From positions 1,762,811 to 1,826,810 of the forward strand of contig JABMLP010000011.1 of assembly GCA_013176395.1 (NCBI GenBank): a stretch of 64,000 nt of DNA, given 5' to 3'. The notes beneath the pieces are model-generated. The model was not told the DNA's origin, ran no database searches, and saw only the letters and a program-made list of their open reading frames with translations. The stretch is from Venturia oleaginea. Its lineage: Eukaryota > Ascomycota > Dothideomycetes > Venturiales > Venturiaceae. Position 1 is the stretch's first letter. Each line of letters opens with the position of its first letter. A program made the position numbers and the translations under genes. Positions 1 to 13,230 of the stretch are shown in pieces.

Positions 1-3000
1 AGTTTGGCTTTTCCGTCCTGGGTTACCGGCTTTTCAGGGCGCCCGGATGGATTTGTGGCCTACGCAATCGTTTTAGTCATTGTCATTGAGAATGGATGTG
101 GTATAAAGAGTGTGGTTTTATAATGGGAAGAGAGCAACAACCGGAAGTCGTCTGGTCTTTTTATGCTTTATTGAAGGCTCGGCTGTCTGACTGGTCCGCT
201 GTGGTGTGGAAAGTTATCAATGCATTTGTAAGTATCGTATAATATTTTAAGACTGGAAATTACGATCATCATCATTATCATCATAAGACTCAGTACGTCC
301 CACTATTCATGCTTCCTCTCGCCCGGCATTTTTCTCGTTGACTTCCATTATTTTCTGTAGATTTAAATCGATGATTTTGTTCTACAGGAGGATTACACCA
401 TACGCGCCCTGTATAACATCGACGAATACAACCTTTTCTACGCCCGGGAAACAGATTTATGCGATTCTTTATGCCATCCTAGCACATACATTATCGTTAT
501 CGTCATCTCCGTACTAACATCAGGAGTTAACGGCTATGTACGGGCTTTACTCAATACCACATTCTCGTCGATTGGTCAGCTGAGACGGTAGAGGGTGAGG
601 AAGTATAAGGGTTTAAGATAATGAGAGGGGGGACGGTAAGAACCCAAAGATTATTGGTACTGGCATGTCTTCTGATGAATATTTTGGAGGCGTCAAGGTA
701 GAGGGATATGTTTTGATAATCATCTGGTAGTTATTTTTATTGTGGTGAGCTTTGGGATAGTTGTTATGGTTGTGATGGAGAGATGGTACGGATTACCTTT
801 ACCGGGAATTTTGTTGTTTGTTTGGTTTGGTTTGCTATAATTTCCCCTCAAGGCTCGTCGTTGTGGACAAATGGTTATGTATGGAACACAAGGTGATCTT
901 GTCAGCTTTCGCGCACTGAGTTCTCCCTCGATCTGCTTTCTAAGTCCCTTCCCTTTGTTTTTGTTGGGTGATGATGGCCAATATCAAATCTTGCAACAAG
1001 TAGATCGCATCGTTATCTTACGGAGTCTCTATACAACATTCTTGACCATTGTCCTTGACAAATTACGCCGACATAGCCATCATCCATTCTGGTTTACGGT
1101 CGCTACCTGTGGACAGGAACTTGCTATCAAGGATATGCATAATTTCTAGCATTACGAGCTCTTACCATATCTTCTTCCTCTTCCTCTCCTTACAATTCAC
1201 CTCCTTGTTTCCGTGTGTATACTCTTCAAGCCGTAATCTAGGTTGTACTCTACCTTTTATCCCACCATCGTCAGCCCAAGCTTATCGCTACATCAATTCG
1301 TATGAGGCATAACCGTTCACCCAGTAACAAGACTACAAGAACAAGCGTAATATATCAAGAATTGATGTCCGCAGGTGTTGCTTCCCCAAAAAGAAGCCTT
1401 TCGCAGTCGAGGCACAATGGGAAAAGTTTGTCGTACGAAGCACGAGAACAAGTTTCAATCACTGTAAATTTAAGAAAGAGATCCTTGATCCTAATACCGA
1501 ATGGTATAATTTGATACCGAAAATTATATATAATCAAAAACAAGGATGATGCTTCACACCATATATCAATTCATCAAGAGCTCGAACGCTAGGAGAACTC
1601 ACATAGGCTATAGTAAAGGGAGAATCGAAGATTAGTTCTCGTACCAAATATATTCTGCCGCTGGAGTAGATTCTATGGCACAATATCGACTTTTACAAAG
1701 CGAGCTCTTGCGGTATTTGCGTCCTTCTATACCTGCGATCGTTAGTCTCGATACCTACTCTGATTTCCGAGGCGGATCGTACGAACATATTCCATTTCTA
1801 GCCTTCTGTGCCCCGGGTCGGTCGACTTCTCCACGGCTGTTCATTGTTATCGGCCGGTCCTGGAATTCGGAACGTGTATGTCTATAAGAGAAACCAATCT
1901 CTAGACTTGGGATATCAAGAAAAAGTAACCGGGCCTCTTCACTTCAAGGAGTTCGATTTCTGTCGTAGATGTCCAGAGCTAGAAACCCTTCTTCTCGAGA
2001 AAGCATTAAATTTCTCTGAACGAATTGGAGGGCATTTCTTCGAAAATATGGAAACAGTGTGTCTTGACGACGGACAGATGAAGGGAAGGATTTAGATATA
2101 ATTTTCGTCACGGATCAAGCATGAGAAATTCCAATTTTAAGCCGTTGCAAAAGTCACCGTTGATTTCATGTTAACCCCGAATGACATAGGAACGATTCGA
2201 AAAGGATTAGACATACCTCGTAGAGCTCCACCCAGGCCATTGTTTGTGTTTGGGGCGTTACCGTTGAATAGCTTGAAAGAGTAGAAAGGTGGGCGTCTTC
2301 TGTGGCCCAAGAATGAGTAGATAGGCACCAGAGGGATTGGCGACTTATTCATTCAACTTTAAAAGGACTTCAAATAAGAAAAATATTCACCAAGGATGAC
2401 ATCTCGTGGATGGGGTCGAAAAGGGGGCGTGCTGAGTTTTCCTCCTTCCCTAGTCGTGTAATTCGACAACCCAAATTTGTAGCTAGACTAATTGGTTTGT
2501 ATTGAGATTAAAAAGACTTGCAGTCTAAATTGGTGATGATTAGCGCCATCAGATCAAGAAAGAATTTCGGACCTGATTTTGTTGGCCTGGAAAAGTAACA
2601 TCCAAAATACGATCAATGTCGTTGGTGAGAGATCTGCCCGAACGCGACCAACCTGTGCTGCTGTGAAGTGGAGATCTCGTATATCGCCAGCATCTTGCTC
2701 TTCTAACAAGCTTTCATATACTACTTAGACCTTAATATAGCGTCCATGTTCGTAATTCCTAGCTTGTTTAGCTTATAGTAATGCTAGAGGATCCCTCCCG
2801 ATCGTCTCTTAATTTTCTGGTCGGGTTTCAGCCTTGTATTCGCTTTGTTTCAACGAAAGGCTCTTCCTACAAAACCAGTCATAGTCGGCAAATATTGGGG
2901 AACAAAGTCGTCAATCTCTAACCCAAGCAAATGGTTGTGAGTGGACTTCCTGTCGTTGAAAACAAGTTCAAACGAGTGAAATATGTCCGAGACCATAAGA

Positions 3001-6000
3001 TTAGGAGAGACTTTCATTGGGAAAAAATGGATGCATACACCTACCTCTCTATCCATAACCCCAAGAATAAATGCTTCTACAAATACTTGAAAAGTTTCTC
3101 GTCTGTCGTTTCGACACACTTTGCATGACAAAAAAGGCATCTTAGATCCATCGAAAACTCGACTACATCGCCCAGCAGAATTTTGCTATCTTTGACGCCG
3201 ATTCTGGTACCATTCATGGTAAATTGAAACCGGTGAAGGTGACATATTATGGCCACTGTAAATAGTTGATAGTCTTGCCAGGAATGGTCCACACATTCAA
3301 GAACCAAGGCAAAGAGTTTTATAGAAGCACTCTCTCCGTTTGGAAAGCTGGCTTATAGGTGTAAAGCGGCTTGCAAATTGTGTCCAATCTGCAGAAGTAT
3401 TATTGTATTGCACAGCCTTGGCACTGAACGATTGCATTTCTCGTCCAAATTGATGAATCGTGGAGGATAGCTTTGCGAATTACGAATGAAAAGCTAGGAA
3501 CTGTGCCAGTGAAAGATGTGGTCCATCTCGCGTGAAGGCAAGCCCCTGGTCCAGGACAGCGTATAAGGCTTGTAAGGGAGCAGTGTGGGGTTTGACTGCT
3601 AGCTGAGCTCGAGATGCGAGGTCGAGCCTTGCTTGACTAGCCGAACCCAAACTCTTGAAGCTTATCTACGCAACCTTTTCGACATCGTCAGCCTGGTTGA
3701 TACAGACTGCATCAATCCACAAGGGAAGGGATGATTGGCGACGAGCTAGATATGGGAAGGCGACATACAGGTTGTAGTGGATGCGAAGTTCCAAATATGA
3801 TTCCGTTGTTTTGTGTCAGAAGAGAAAAGAAGTGCAGTACGGGGTTGGTTGTGATAAGTTATCCGGAACTCGGCTTTGCCAAAAGCCGAGCTCTGGAGTT
3901 CGGATCACCCCTTTCCCTTAGACAGCCTCGATTCATTCCGCAGACATAATCCCGTGCACAAATCATGATGAGCATTACCAATTAAATGGATCTCCTACCC
4001 AATGAATCTTAATTCCAGAATTATATGACTATCATTATTATTCTAGCGCTAAGAGCAAAGAGCGGCTACGAAATAACGCTCACAATAAAAAAGCTCGCTC
4101 GATAAACGATCTCAGCCTTGCGACCAACGCCTCAAAGAAAGGAGCCCCGGAAAACTTCTAGGCCAACAGGAACTGTAAGAATATAGATCATCTATCAGAC
4201 ATGTGATTTGGATTGTTAAGACACCGGATTGCTGCATTCCTGCTGCAAACAGTTATTCGTTGTTATTTGCACTGTAGAATGGCCTACATAACCTGATTGA
4301 ACTGCCCTTATGGCGAAAACATGCAACTCTATGTCCATTCAACTCAACAACTGTGTATTTCGCTCGATCTCATAGGAACTTATGAATGTATTTCTCAGCT
4401 TTCATGGTGACGTCGTGCATTTCGAGACTCCTTTCTCCAACGAGATTTATTGTACAATTGAATGTAGAGTCAGTGGAAGTGTATGGATCGCTGTCAAGAT
4501 TGTATTGTTGTGCATCTCCTCTAAGTACAATGGTTCAAGCCGTAGGAGTAAACAAACATTACTGCCAAGCCTCGAATCTCATCCGAGGCAGGTACGATTC
4601 TAAGGCCTTCCTTCATACATTTATACCTCCTCACTTCGGCTGTGAAGGAGCATGGCCACCAGACTAGACATGATATCCGCAACTTAGCGGTAGTACCGGT
4701 GTATATATTGGTATATAATCAACTCGAATACAACCTGATCGTAGCACAGAAAGGAAGAATCGAAGCTAGGACTCGTTGTTCTATCTGTTTTGAATTTCGG
4801 CGGAAATGCATGCTGGCAGTAATGTAAAACATGACTCGGAAGAAGAATAGATGAGGGGGCGGAAAATTAAGGGAAGTAGAAATTTTCTCGCAAGCTTCTG
4901 ATGATCACAGATTCTTTATGGTGAAGGTAGTCAGCATCGCCCAAATGCGGTTTCAACTCCTCACAGCTGACATTTCCACGATGAATGCAAAGAGATTTCA
5001 ATTCTTTATTCTTGATTGGGACAACCCACCAGCGACAAAGTCGCCCAAGCGAAAGACCCTGGGGATAGGTTAGTTCATGGTTGTTGCTTTACTCAATTGG
5101 CTTCGAGATCTTTCATACCTATACCCTAGGAAATCTGCTGGTAAACGTTAATGGAATTTGGCCGTCTGCAACCGCATACTCGTGGATCATTTCGTGTCTA
5201 TATAAGGTTAGCATGGTGCGTGTATTTGACGCTAAAATTCGAACCCATTCTCTGGTAACCCCAGCCTAGTCTCTCATGACTACAAAAGAGCCCCCGAAAG
5301 GTTCCAAAGAAATACAGGACCATGTTGCCGAGGGCCCTTCATAGTGTCGACGTCCGTTGTCCGAGTTATAAAAGATTCGCGAGCGATTTCTTTAGATACT
5401 CCCAATATTTTCATCGAGAGACCATGCAAGAGAGTTTGGGCGCAGGCCGTGGTATTTCTTAAGAAGGATGGTGGTGATGATGCTGAAGACGATGATATTA
5501 ACTGCTATACTATCGATATGCCGAATGGAGACAAGTTATATTTCGAAAGTATGATGAGATCTATCCAAATATACTAAATACAATATCGCTAACTTAATAT
5601 GAATCCTTTGAAATCTCACTTTACGTATACAGCCACAATGTTTGGGAATGCCTCCTGATCTGTTGGTTCTGGTTATTTTATACTTTACAGCCTCGCCACG
5701 ACTCCGATAGAGGCATAACACTGCGACTCTGAGCGTTCTACAATGTGATTGCAGCGCGTGATCGCGAATAGGCGTAGTTTATTTCCTATATTATCTGCCA
5801 GCTCTTGGAGTTGGACTATAATTCCACCCCCATCACCAAAATGTGAAGAATAAAGAACTAAAAACTCTACGGTATCCAGGTCATGGTTGCGCTCGGTTCG
5901 CAATATGAGAACGCAAGATCTGTCCGAATATCTAGTAAGAATGAGTTGAAACTTGAGACATAGGATTCTCTAATACTAGGAACGTTACTGCGCCGCAACT

Positions 6001-6685
6001 TTGAAGAAGGAATGGAGATGGAGTAACCATGGTGATGCCGAGAACTAAACATACTTGACCTCGTTAGCAAACGTCAAGTGTAGTGGATCAAGTCAAACCG
6101 AGGATACAATAAGAGATGAAACGAAAGGTCAACTTACATACAACGCTTCCCAAGTTAGAACCGAATTCTGTTGGGAAGCTACAAACGCACGAACTACACG
6201 AATACGAGCTTCAAAAGATAATGAATTGCATGACTTCAAAAGCTATGAATCTACAGCATAGTTAAGTCATTTGAGTACCCTCAATTCATGAGTTGATGCA
6301 TGAACTTTGATGCATCAAGTGCACATCAGAAACGGGGTCTTGAAATGATCCTGAAACCCAACAAATTCATCAATGCAGCCGATACACCTACACGAGATCG
6401 TGGCTGTGGTTTGAAGAAGGAAGCACTTTAAAGCCTATTCTTGAACAGTTAGGAGGAAGGGAGGGAGGGATATAAGGTTGTATTGAGAAACATAAGAACA
6501 ATTGCGATAATAATACAATAGTAATAGGCATATGTGATAGGAGATGAGAAGCGAAGTAACAATGTGATCATCTACCTTCATTCAAGTTTATGGAGTAGAG
6601 AGTAAAAGAAATTGAACTAACCCTTTAGAAACCCCGTTTCCCATACATCGTTCCTCGAGATACGAGCGACGCTCGAGGACCTTGA
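1..6685. other. Gene-poor stretch, no supported gene
   Basis: No ORF in this 6.7 kb exceeds about 100 codons and none shows a motif I recognise. Two overlapping antisense ORFs at 2850-3307 (96 and 76 codons) look mildly protein-like but share no motif and sit in different frames, so they could at most be a decayed gene. The stretch is AT-rich with many stops in all frames, consistent with intergenic DNA or old transposon debris. Untranslated regions or small RNA genes could be present and I would not see them. Confidence 0.5.
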
Positions 6686-7148
6686 TATCTTTTTCCGGCT
6701 AATGGCTGTACACCCACAATCATCGATTTTTCGGACCAGCACATACACGCAATGACTAGCACAATCATTTGGCATGAAGACAAATTCGTGTATGTTTTAG
6801 TCATTAATTGTATGCGATAGTCACTGATTATATGTTTGAGGCCAAAAGGTTCAGCCATTCATTGCATAGAGTCGCTGCTGTAATCGAAGTCAATCTCAGG
6901 GGCATTACGCCGACCATCACCATAGAATGGCGCTAACAACATTTGAATAATGTACAAACTCAAACTAAGTTACACGGCAATCGACTCAACTCAATTAAAT
7001 TCATCATTTTGCCTCAAATATCTCGCTCAGAACCGTGCTAAGGCCGCTGTACATACTGCCGGTGGCCTCAAATCGCTCATTCTTCCTCTGATAACAACTC
7101 AATGTCCCTACCAATCTCGCTGGCATCGCAGGCGGGGTCATTGCCTTC

Positions 7149-7772
7149 TTATCTGCCAAACATTGTGAGGTTTTCGACGATGGCTTCGAGGAACCATTCC
7201 CACCAATCTTTTGACTCTGTAGGTACGATTACCCAGGCTATAAGGAGGTTGTTTTCGTCGGCATCCACGGTGGTGACAACAAGCAGGATGCCTCCATATT
7301 TGGAGGAGCAGTAAGTGCCGTCAAAGACGAGAAGACTACGAAATCTGTTAAGAGCCAAAGTACACGCCGAAGGCATAATTACAGCGGCTTGAAAGACACC
7401 TCTCTCTGACTTGTACTTGATAGTAGCGCCGTTATATAAGTTACAGAGTTCAGCCCAATCTGCGCTAATGTCTCCCTCCTCCTCAGAGATGAACTCATGA
7501 TCGTGAATCTTCGCGTCGTGAAGCGCCAGTAACAAGGGTTTGATGTACTGAAACTGCTTACTCTCCTCCCCTTCAATCTGGTTCCTAACCTCTACCAAAG
7601 TGCGGTGGGCTTGCCGGCTGGAGATCTTGTTGCCCTGCTCGAGACGTGCTTCATCTTGTACGAATTTAAAGGGGAGTTTGCGATTATTGGCGACGATATC
7701 GAAGTGGTTTCGAGCGAGATATTTGACTGAATGAACGCGCTGACAGCCAATATGACACTGGGAGGGACACAT
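7149..7772 (-). pseudogene. MULE transposase fragment (start of DDE domain)
   Basis: This 207-codon antisense ORF matches the middle of the longer MULE transposase at 56057-58099 in this window. Shared landmarks are the first catalytic aspartate block (LLVFDGTYCSSKYGG here, FLVLDGAHCSQNTEVY there) and the stretch around AWVIVPTESKDWWEWFLE. It stops about 25 residues after that block, so the second aspartate, the catalytic glutamate region and the SWIM finger are absent. The N-terminal part of the protein lies in another frame at 7866-8075. It belongs to the MULE at 6696-8299 and cannot be active. Confidence 0.8.
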
Positions 7773-7865
7773 ATGCTTCTTAAGTTATCGTAACTTCCAC
7801 TCCTTTGGCTTGCCTACGAGGGCTATTAGTATTGCGAAATGGCATGTATGCTTCTCACGACCACG

Positions 7866-8075
7866 TCATTCGAGTTGCCAGAACTGGGGCTTGCTGTTCT
7901 TAACGTTGATAGACTCATTAGCGGCTGCAATCGCGTCGGTAATGAGGTTTTTGGCTTCCTCGAGAGTCTCGAAAGTCATTCCAAGCTGGAGCGTTGGATA
8001 GAGAGGGATATCTTCAGGTTCAGGAGATTTTTTAGAGCGCTGGGACAGCGCCTGGCTTGATAATAGTGTCGCCAT
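7866..8075 (-). pseudogene. MULE transposase N-terminal fragment (FAR1-like)
   Basis: This 69-codon ORF contains PEPEDIPLYPTLQLGMTFETLEEA, which parallels PGPEDRPPYPSLTIGMQFDSLEDG near the N terminus of the complete MULE transposase at 56057-58099. That region is the start of the FAR1-like DNA-binding part of MULE proteins. It is separated from the DDE fragment at 7149-7772 by about 95 bp and a frame change, which shows that the transposase is broken. Confidence 0.7.
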
Positions 8076-8309
8076 AGGTGTAATTTGAGGTTGTTGGTGT
8101 TGCTGAAATCGGGTTTTTGAGCAGAAGTTTGCACGGTAAGTTGCCCTCCACTGTGTTGACTATGACTATAATAATCGTGTTGATTGCTACATAATTGTAT
8201 GCATGTGATAGTCATTGAACATACAATAATTGCAATCGTCGCAATCATGTATGCAATAGTCCGAAAAATCGATGATTGTGGGTGTACAGTCATTAGCCGT
8301 ATCTTTTTC

Positions 8310-9640
8310 TCAGCTAGAGCTCTTAGTTAACTGTTAAAACATCAGCTTCGGGTATGTTTTATACCCTAAAAGTCAGCGCAAGAATGCAAAAGAGTGAAAG
8401 GACGGTCTTACATTTCCCCACTAGCGCCTAGTCTTCCATCGAGGATGAATATAAAAGCACCCTCCATCTCAATTGTCCTACAGTACAAAGCATGCGAGAG
8501 CTAATGAGCGTACAATACGATGTCCTTGCCAAGTCAATCAGCTCTGAAAAGCTAGGTAAAGACTGTGGATGTAGTTAACCCAGAAGACTGGAATTATGTG
8601 TCGGCAAAGTGGTTACGATGGAGATGGTAACGATAATGATAGAAAGAAGATGACGATGACAAGGATTATCGATATTTACTATCATCCACGACCATCATCA
8701 AAACAGACAAAATCTCACCAAAAGAAACAGAACTTAGGTATAGAACCATCCAGCAATAACATCATCCACCTCCATATACGAAACCATCAACATGCCAGTA
8801 GGACGCTCGTAAACCCAACTCTATAGTCGTCCTCGATCGTTTTTATCATTGGCAATCCATCACAACATATAAAAGAATTTTATACAAACCCACCACTCCC
8901 TCCCAACCCGTCATTTCACAGAAGAACGAGGCGAATTCCGGCAAGTCAAGAATGCTTCATGAATATTCTTTGTATCAGACTCGTACGCCTAGAAAATAGC
9001 ACCCAGCCTTAAAATGAACAGAGCATAACCGCGATATTCACGGGCAGCAATGCCACGGGGCGTGGGTCGTCGTACGCGAAGCCGTTTGCTTCGAGTGTGG
9101 AAGGATCATTGTTGATGGGGTTGAGGGAAGATATGAGGATTTGAGAGGGGAGAGAGGTGAGTAGAGGGCGGTGATGATGCAGGCTGGTTGACGGGGTGGC
9201 GATGATAAAGGATAATGGTAAGGGGAATATTGAGCCTATCGAATCAAGGCAGAGATGGTGGACATCAACGGCTTGTGAAATCGAAAGACTGTAGCTCCTG
9301 CGGAGGTGACTTTGTCATTTTGTGAAGAATGAATAGATGGTATATCACATCCTGATTTAATAGTCCAATGCAAAGCGGCACCGACAGATTTCGAAACCGA
9401 ATACCAGACAGATATATCGAACTGGTTAAAGTCGTCATGGGATGACTGGTAAATCCAGACCCAGCGTGACCGTGAGTGGTCAATAGATGATGGAAGGTGA
9501 TGTCCGAAAATGTCAAGTAAACGTAGAATTCCTACCTATAATACAGGTTGGATTTTCCAACCAAAATGCGAGATTTCCCCTCCACATGTTCACACATGCC
9601 TAACGCCAAAGATGCTCCTTTTCCTTTCGCCCATTCCTCC
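8310..9640. other. Intergenic, includes 3' flank of mL67
   Basis: There is no ORF over 85 codons and no recognisable motif. The last few hundred bases before 9641 are downstream of the mL67 stop codon and probably hold its 3' untranslated region. Confidence 0.5.
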
Positions 9641-10882
9641 TCACCTCCTCGCCTCTTCCCCATCCGTCTTTATATTATTCATCTTGAACGGCTCCTTCGC
9701 GATATCCTTAAACTTGCCCATCTCTTCCGCCTCCTCGGCCTCCCACTTGCGAGCTTCTTCTTCTTCTGCCTCAGCCGCAGACTCGCCATCTATCTCGCCC
9801 TCATTACCCGGGTAGCGGGGGCCTACCTTAATCTGTTCATGCATGACCTCCGGTGGCCAAGTTTCAGCATAATAAGCATCGCTCTGGTCTCTCCATTGAA
9901 TGAGTATGTCCTCTGGGCCTTGATAGCCATCTTGCTCCATTCGGACGTCGTGCTCGAATTCAGGATCTATGCGTGCTGCTTCTTCTGGCGGAGGTGGTGG
10001 TTTCTCCGGATTGACAATTCTCATTGTCCGCGATTGAACCATTGCACGGAGATGTTGATTCCATTTCAGTCGGTGAGCGAGGGGAACCTCCAAACCGTCG
10101 ACAAAATCAAGAGCTTCCTTTGCTCGCATGAGCTTGTTGCGCTCGATCTTGAGCATCATGAGGCCTTTCTTGCCGCGGGCTATGCTCCTGTCATCTTCTG
10201 CGGCCTCGATTAATCCTTGCCGGCGCTTCACCCAAGCATCCATTTGTTCTAGCTTGCCTGCTCGTGCCTTTAATGCCAGTTCTTCGACTTTTGCCCATTT
10301 TGCCTGTTTGATGTCCTCGACCTCTTCGGCCGCCCTCTTCTCGTCCTCCTGCTTCGCCCGTGCTTTTTTAGCTTCTCTCGTCAGTATATGCGCCAGATCG
10401 GCGATGGTGCTCGCTTTCTGGTCCATCAATAGCTTTCCGCGTTCCTTCAAGGTGGGTAACCTGTTGTCGAATTTGGGCATCCTTTGGGTCTTGATTGCCT
10501 TTTCCAACGTCTCCTCGACGTCCTTGGCGGTGGGTCGGAAAGTCCATTGGTAATCGCGAACATGCCTGTATTCTCGTAGTTTCTGGTAGACGTTCATGCC
10601 AAATTCGGGGGAGGGAGTGACGATGTTGGCGAAGCGCTGGAACAGATCTTTGCGTAGTTCCTGGGCCTGTGTTTGCTTTCCGTAAAAATTCAATTGTTTC
10701 AGCATCTTATGCTCCTACGATGTGGTTAGTAGAGAGGCGCATATGGAGCGATCAAGTATTCGTACTGCCGGATACGGGGTGAGGGCGCACAAGACCTGGT
10801 GGGTCTTGATATGCGAGAACAGGAATATGAATTTGCCATGGCCGGGCATCCGCCTCTGGGTCTTGGAGAAACGCGACGACAT
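9641..10882 (-). CDS. MHR1: Mitoribosomal protein mL67 / Mhr1-like
   Basis: The predicted product is the fungal mitochondrial large-subunit protein mL67, known in yeast as Mhr1, which is also implicated in mitochondrial DNA recombination. I read two exons: 10882-10766 (39 codons) and 10714-9641, joined by a 51-nt phase-0 intron (10765-10715) with GTACGA, a CTAAC branch point and a TAG acceptor. The start is fixed by an in-frame stop four codons upstream. The 396-residue product has the family's N-terminal strand (residues about 18-36, FIFLFSHIKTHQVLCALTP) and the LRKDLF...YQKLREYRHVRD block that aligns with yeast LRRDIW...YQNLCRLRYLRD. It is longer than the 226-residue yeast protein because of a charged, probably coiled-coil C-terminal half rich in K, E and A. 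It shares a 293-bp divergent promoter with the UVRAG gene. Family assignment is from memory of the yeast protein and is fairly secure. Confidence 0.78.
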
Positions 10883-10890
10883 GTCCCACA

Positions 10891-10920
10891 CTCAATTGAG
10901 AGATTGTACACTCAATTGAG
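10891..10920. promoter_or_regulatory. Twin palindrome CTCAATTGAG in divergent promoter
   Basis: The perfect 10-bp palindrome CTCAATTGAG occurs at 10891-10900 and again at 10911-10920, exactly 20 bp apart (about two helical turns), within a longer direct repeat ACACTCAATTGAGAGA. It lies 8 bp upstream of the mL67 start codon, in the 293 bp shared by the two divergent genes, so it may fall in the mL67 leader or promoter. The spacing suits a cooperatively bound dimeric regulator, but no regulator is known to me for this sequence. Confidence 0.4.
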
Positions 10921-11175
10921 AGAAGGTGTTGGGGTTGGTGGTGTATAATTTGACAATGGAGGGCCGAGTGCCTCTCCGCCGCCGTAGAATTCTCTCCGCA
11001 AGCAAGACCCAAGCATACGGCGGCATATAAGCGGGTGGTTACAAGCAAGAGTTTCCATTCCCGCGCTGGCTCTGTCCACAGGCAATCATGTTGAAGGACT
11101 CAATGGGCATATCTGAACCATCTTCCCAAATATCCGCCCAGCGCAGTATTCTCGCCGGAGCGCATTCATGCCAAC

Positions 11176-13230
11176 ATGGCTCCAGGCGACAGCTCAGACA
11201 GTCATGACGGACCTGCGAGACGCGAGCGGCCATGGCTATATCCCTATGTATGGTGCATATCATATGCCACATCAATACAAAGTGCTAAGTGAACATAATA
11301 GAACCGGCGACTGCGACATCTCCAGGGCATCAGCCTGCGAAACCTCACTCTCTCTGCCGAACAGAATCGGCCCCGCGGCCTTACAGTCGACGATGAAGTC
11401 GTACCGTCTTCGTTCAAATCACCGGCAAAGACACTGACTGTGCGAGAACAACAGATCTTGACACATTCACGATCCTCGGAAAATCTATGCCCCATTCAAG
11501 AGCTGCATCGGGTACACCAAGATGAAGGGAAGGGCAAAGCAGAAGCGCATGACGAGGGGAGCCCAACCCACAACCCTACGAGACTTATTCCTTCTCGAAT
11601 GCGACGACGAAGCACTCTGGACTGGGTGAGCGCGACTTCGCAGATGCGCCAGAAGAAGCTGGAAGACATCATCACCGCACGCATGGCCGACATATTCTTC
11701 GCCATACACGTCGACGGCTTGGAAGAGCCGATATACATCAGCGAGGCCATGGACAAGGCCATGAACGCCGATTTCCGCTTCTTTGACCTCAAAGATTGTG
11801 GCCCGTTTGTGACGCGCTTGACGGAGCTGACAATAAAGCTGTGGGCAAAGAGTGAGGGAATGGTTGCATGGCAATATCTGGTCGAAATGAATGTCAATTT
11901 GAGGTCGCTGCAATTCGTTGGGAAATCCATGGCCAATTTTCGACAGCCTCTGCCCCAGAACTGCTTTTTGTTCCACATGAAGGATGGCATCTACACGAGC
12001 TTGACAGACATGCCCACAGCGGATCCACCATCCATGTCATTGACTGCTCCTCAAAGACCACTCGCCAATTCGCAAGTCCTTCCTACATCCTCATACGACG
12101 CGTTGATGCGATTGTCCAACCTTGATGACTGCATCCAGGACGCCCTCCAAACGCGAGCAAAACTCGAAGCCCAGATCAATCAGATTTTGACCGACAACCA
12201 AGAAGCCATCAGTACCGTTCGAGATGTCGCAGTCCAACAACATAGCTGTAAGAAGGTTGAAGAAGCCGTGACTACCGAAACGAAACGCCTAGCAGCGGCA
12301 ACCCGAAAACGCTCTGAGCTGCAAGCTCGCCTCGCTCAGCGAAAAGAAGACATGGGGAAATGTCGCGAACACATGATCGAAGGCACTGAAAACATGTCAA
12401 CTGAATCGGAAATTGTCGAACAAATGAGAGTGCGACTGCAGCAAACAAATGAAGAAATGCAAGGACAACGACGACGCATTTGTGAGGATTTGCTGAGGAT
12501 TTATCCCATTGAACCGATTCCGGGGAAGGCATTGGCATTTACAATAAGAGGCCTGAGTCTACCCGATTCTGAAGGTCAAGATTTCGAGATCGCAGACGAG
12601 GAGGGAATAGCCGCTGCATTGGGCCATGTGGCACTCGTGGTAGATCGACTGCAATACTACCTAGGCATTCCATTGCCCTATCCTATCACGCCGAAGGGAT
12701 CGACTTCAGTCATTGAAGACTCGATTTCCATGACGAGTGGGTCGAGGATATATCCGCTTTTCACCAAGGGGAGCATCAAGTATCGATTCGAGTACGGCGT
12801 CTTTTGTCTCAATAAAAATATTGAGATTCTGTCGGGGCATATCGGGCTGCGGGTTCAGGATTTGAGGCAGACGTTGCCGAATTTGAAGTACCTTCTCTAC
12901 GTTGCGACAGCAGGAAAGGGTGAAGTACCAGCGAGGAAGGCGGGTGGGATTAGAGGTTTCTTGAGAGGTGATGCTGGGAGTGCGTTGTCTTCGAGGAGGG
13001 GGAGTCACGAGAGTGATGGTAGCAGTATTGCTGACAGTGGCAAGCAGGTCGGGAAGCAGATCGTGGGACCTCCACCACCCAAGAAGATACTCGCGAATGG
13101 ATCCCCGAGCTTGATGGATACGAAAGTGATGGGGAATGGGAAGGGGATGCTTAAACTAGGGTACGGAGGGAGGAGTGTGGGAAATAGTCATGCCGCGTTT
13201 AGGGAAAGCAGGTTGAGGGATGCGAGCTGA
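11176..13230 (+). CDS. UVRAG/Vps38-like subunit of PI3-kinase complex II
   Basis: The product is a UVRAG/Vps38-type protein of the Atg14-UVRAG family, which joins Vps34, Vps15 and Vps30/Beclin in the endosomal phosphatidylinositol 3-kinase complex. I read exon 1 as 11176-11247 (24 codons), a 54-nt intron 11248-11301 (GTATGG...CTAAG...TAG) and exon 2 as 11302-13230, giving 666 residues. The intron joins a basic N terminus to NRRLRHLQGISLRNLTLS, a conserved start in Pezizomycotina homologues. A C2-like region (about 130-260) contains the family block LRSLQFVGKSM...CFLFHMKDGIY. A coiled coil follows (about 300-420), then a BARA-like part (about 420-570), and the tail is low-complexity and Ser/Gly-rich. 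It is transcribed away from mL67. The exon-1 start is the least certain part. Confidence 0.83.

Larger units (their letters stand above)
6696..8299 (-). mobile_element. Deleted MULE (Mutator-like) DNA transposon
   Basis: The element is bounded by terminal inverted repeats of about 42 bp: the left end (6696-6737) and the reverse complement of the right end (8259-8299) differ at only a few positions and both start CGGCTAATG. The identical 10-bp TATCTTTTTC lies immediately outside both ends (6686-6695 and 8300-8309), the length expected of a Mutator target duplication. Inside are two antisense fragments of a MULE transposase, but the second half of the catalytic domain and the SWIM zinc finger are missing. 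The element therefore cannot make a complete transposase and is a non-autonomous deletion derivative. Confidence 0.88.

Noticed and set aside
2850..3307. Two-frame antisense gene
   Set aside because: No splice sites or motifs support joining the two short frames.
9548..10213. 221-codon plus-strand ORF
   Set aside because: It is the antisense shadow of the mL67 gene, which has a recognisable family block and good splice sites.
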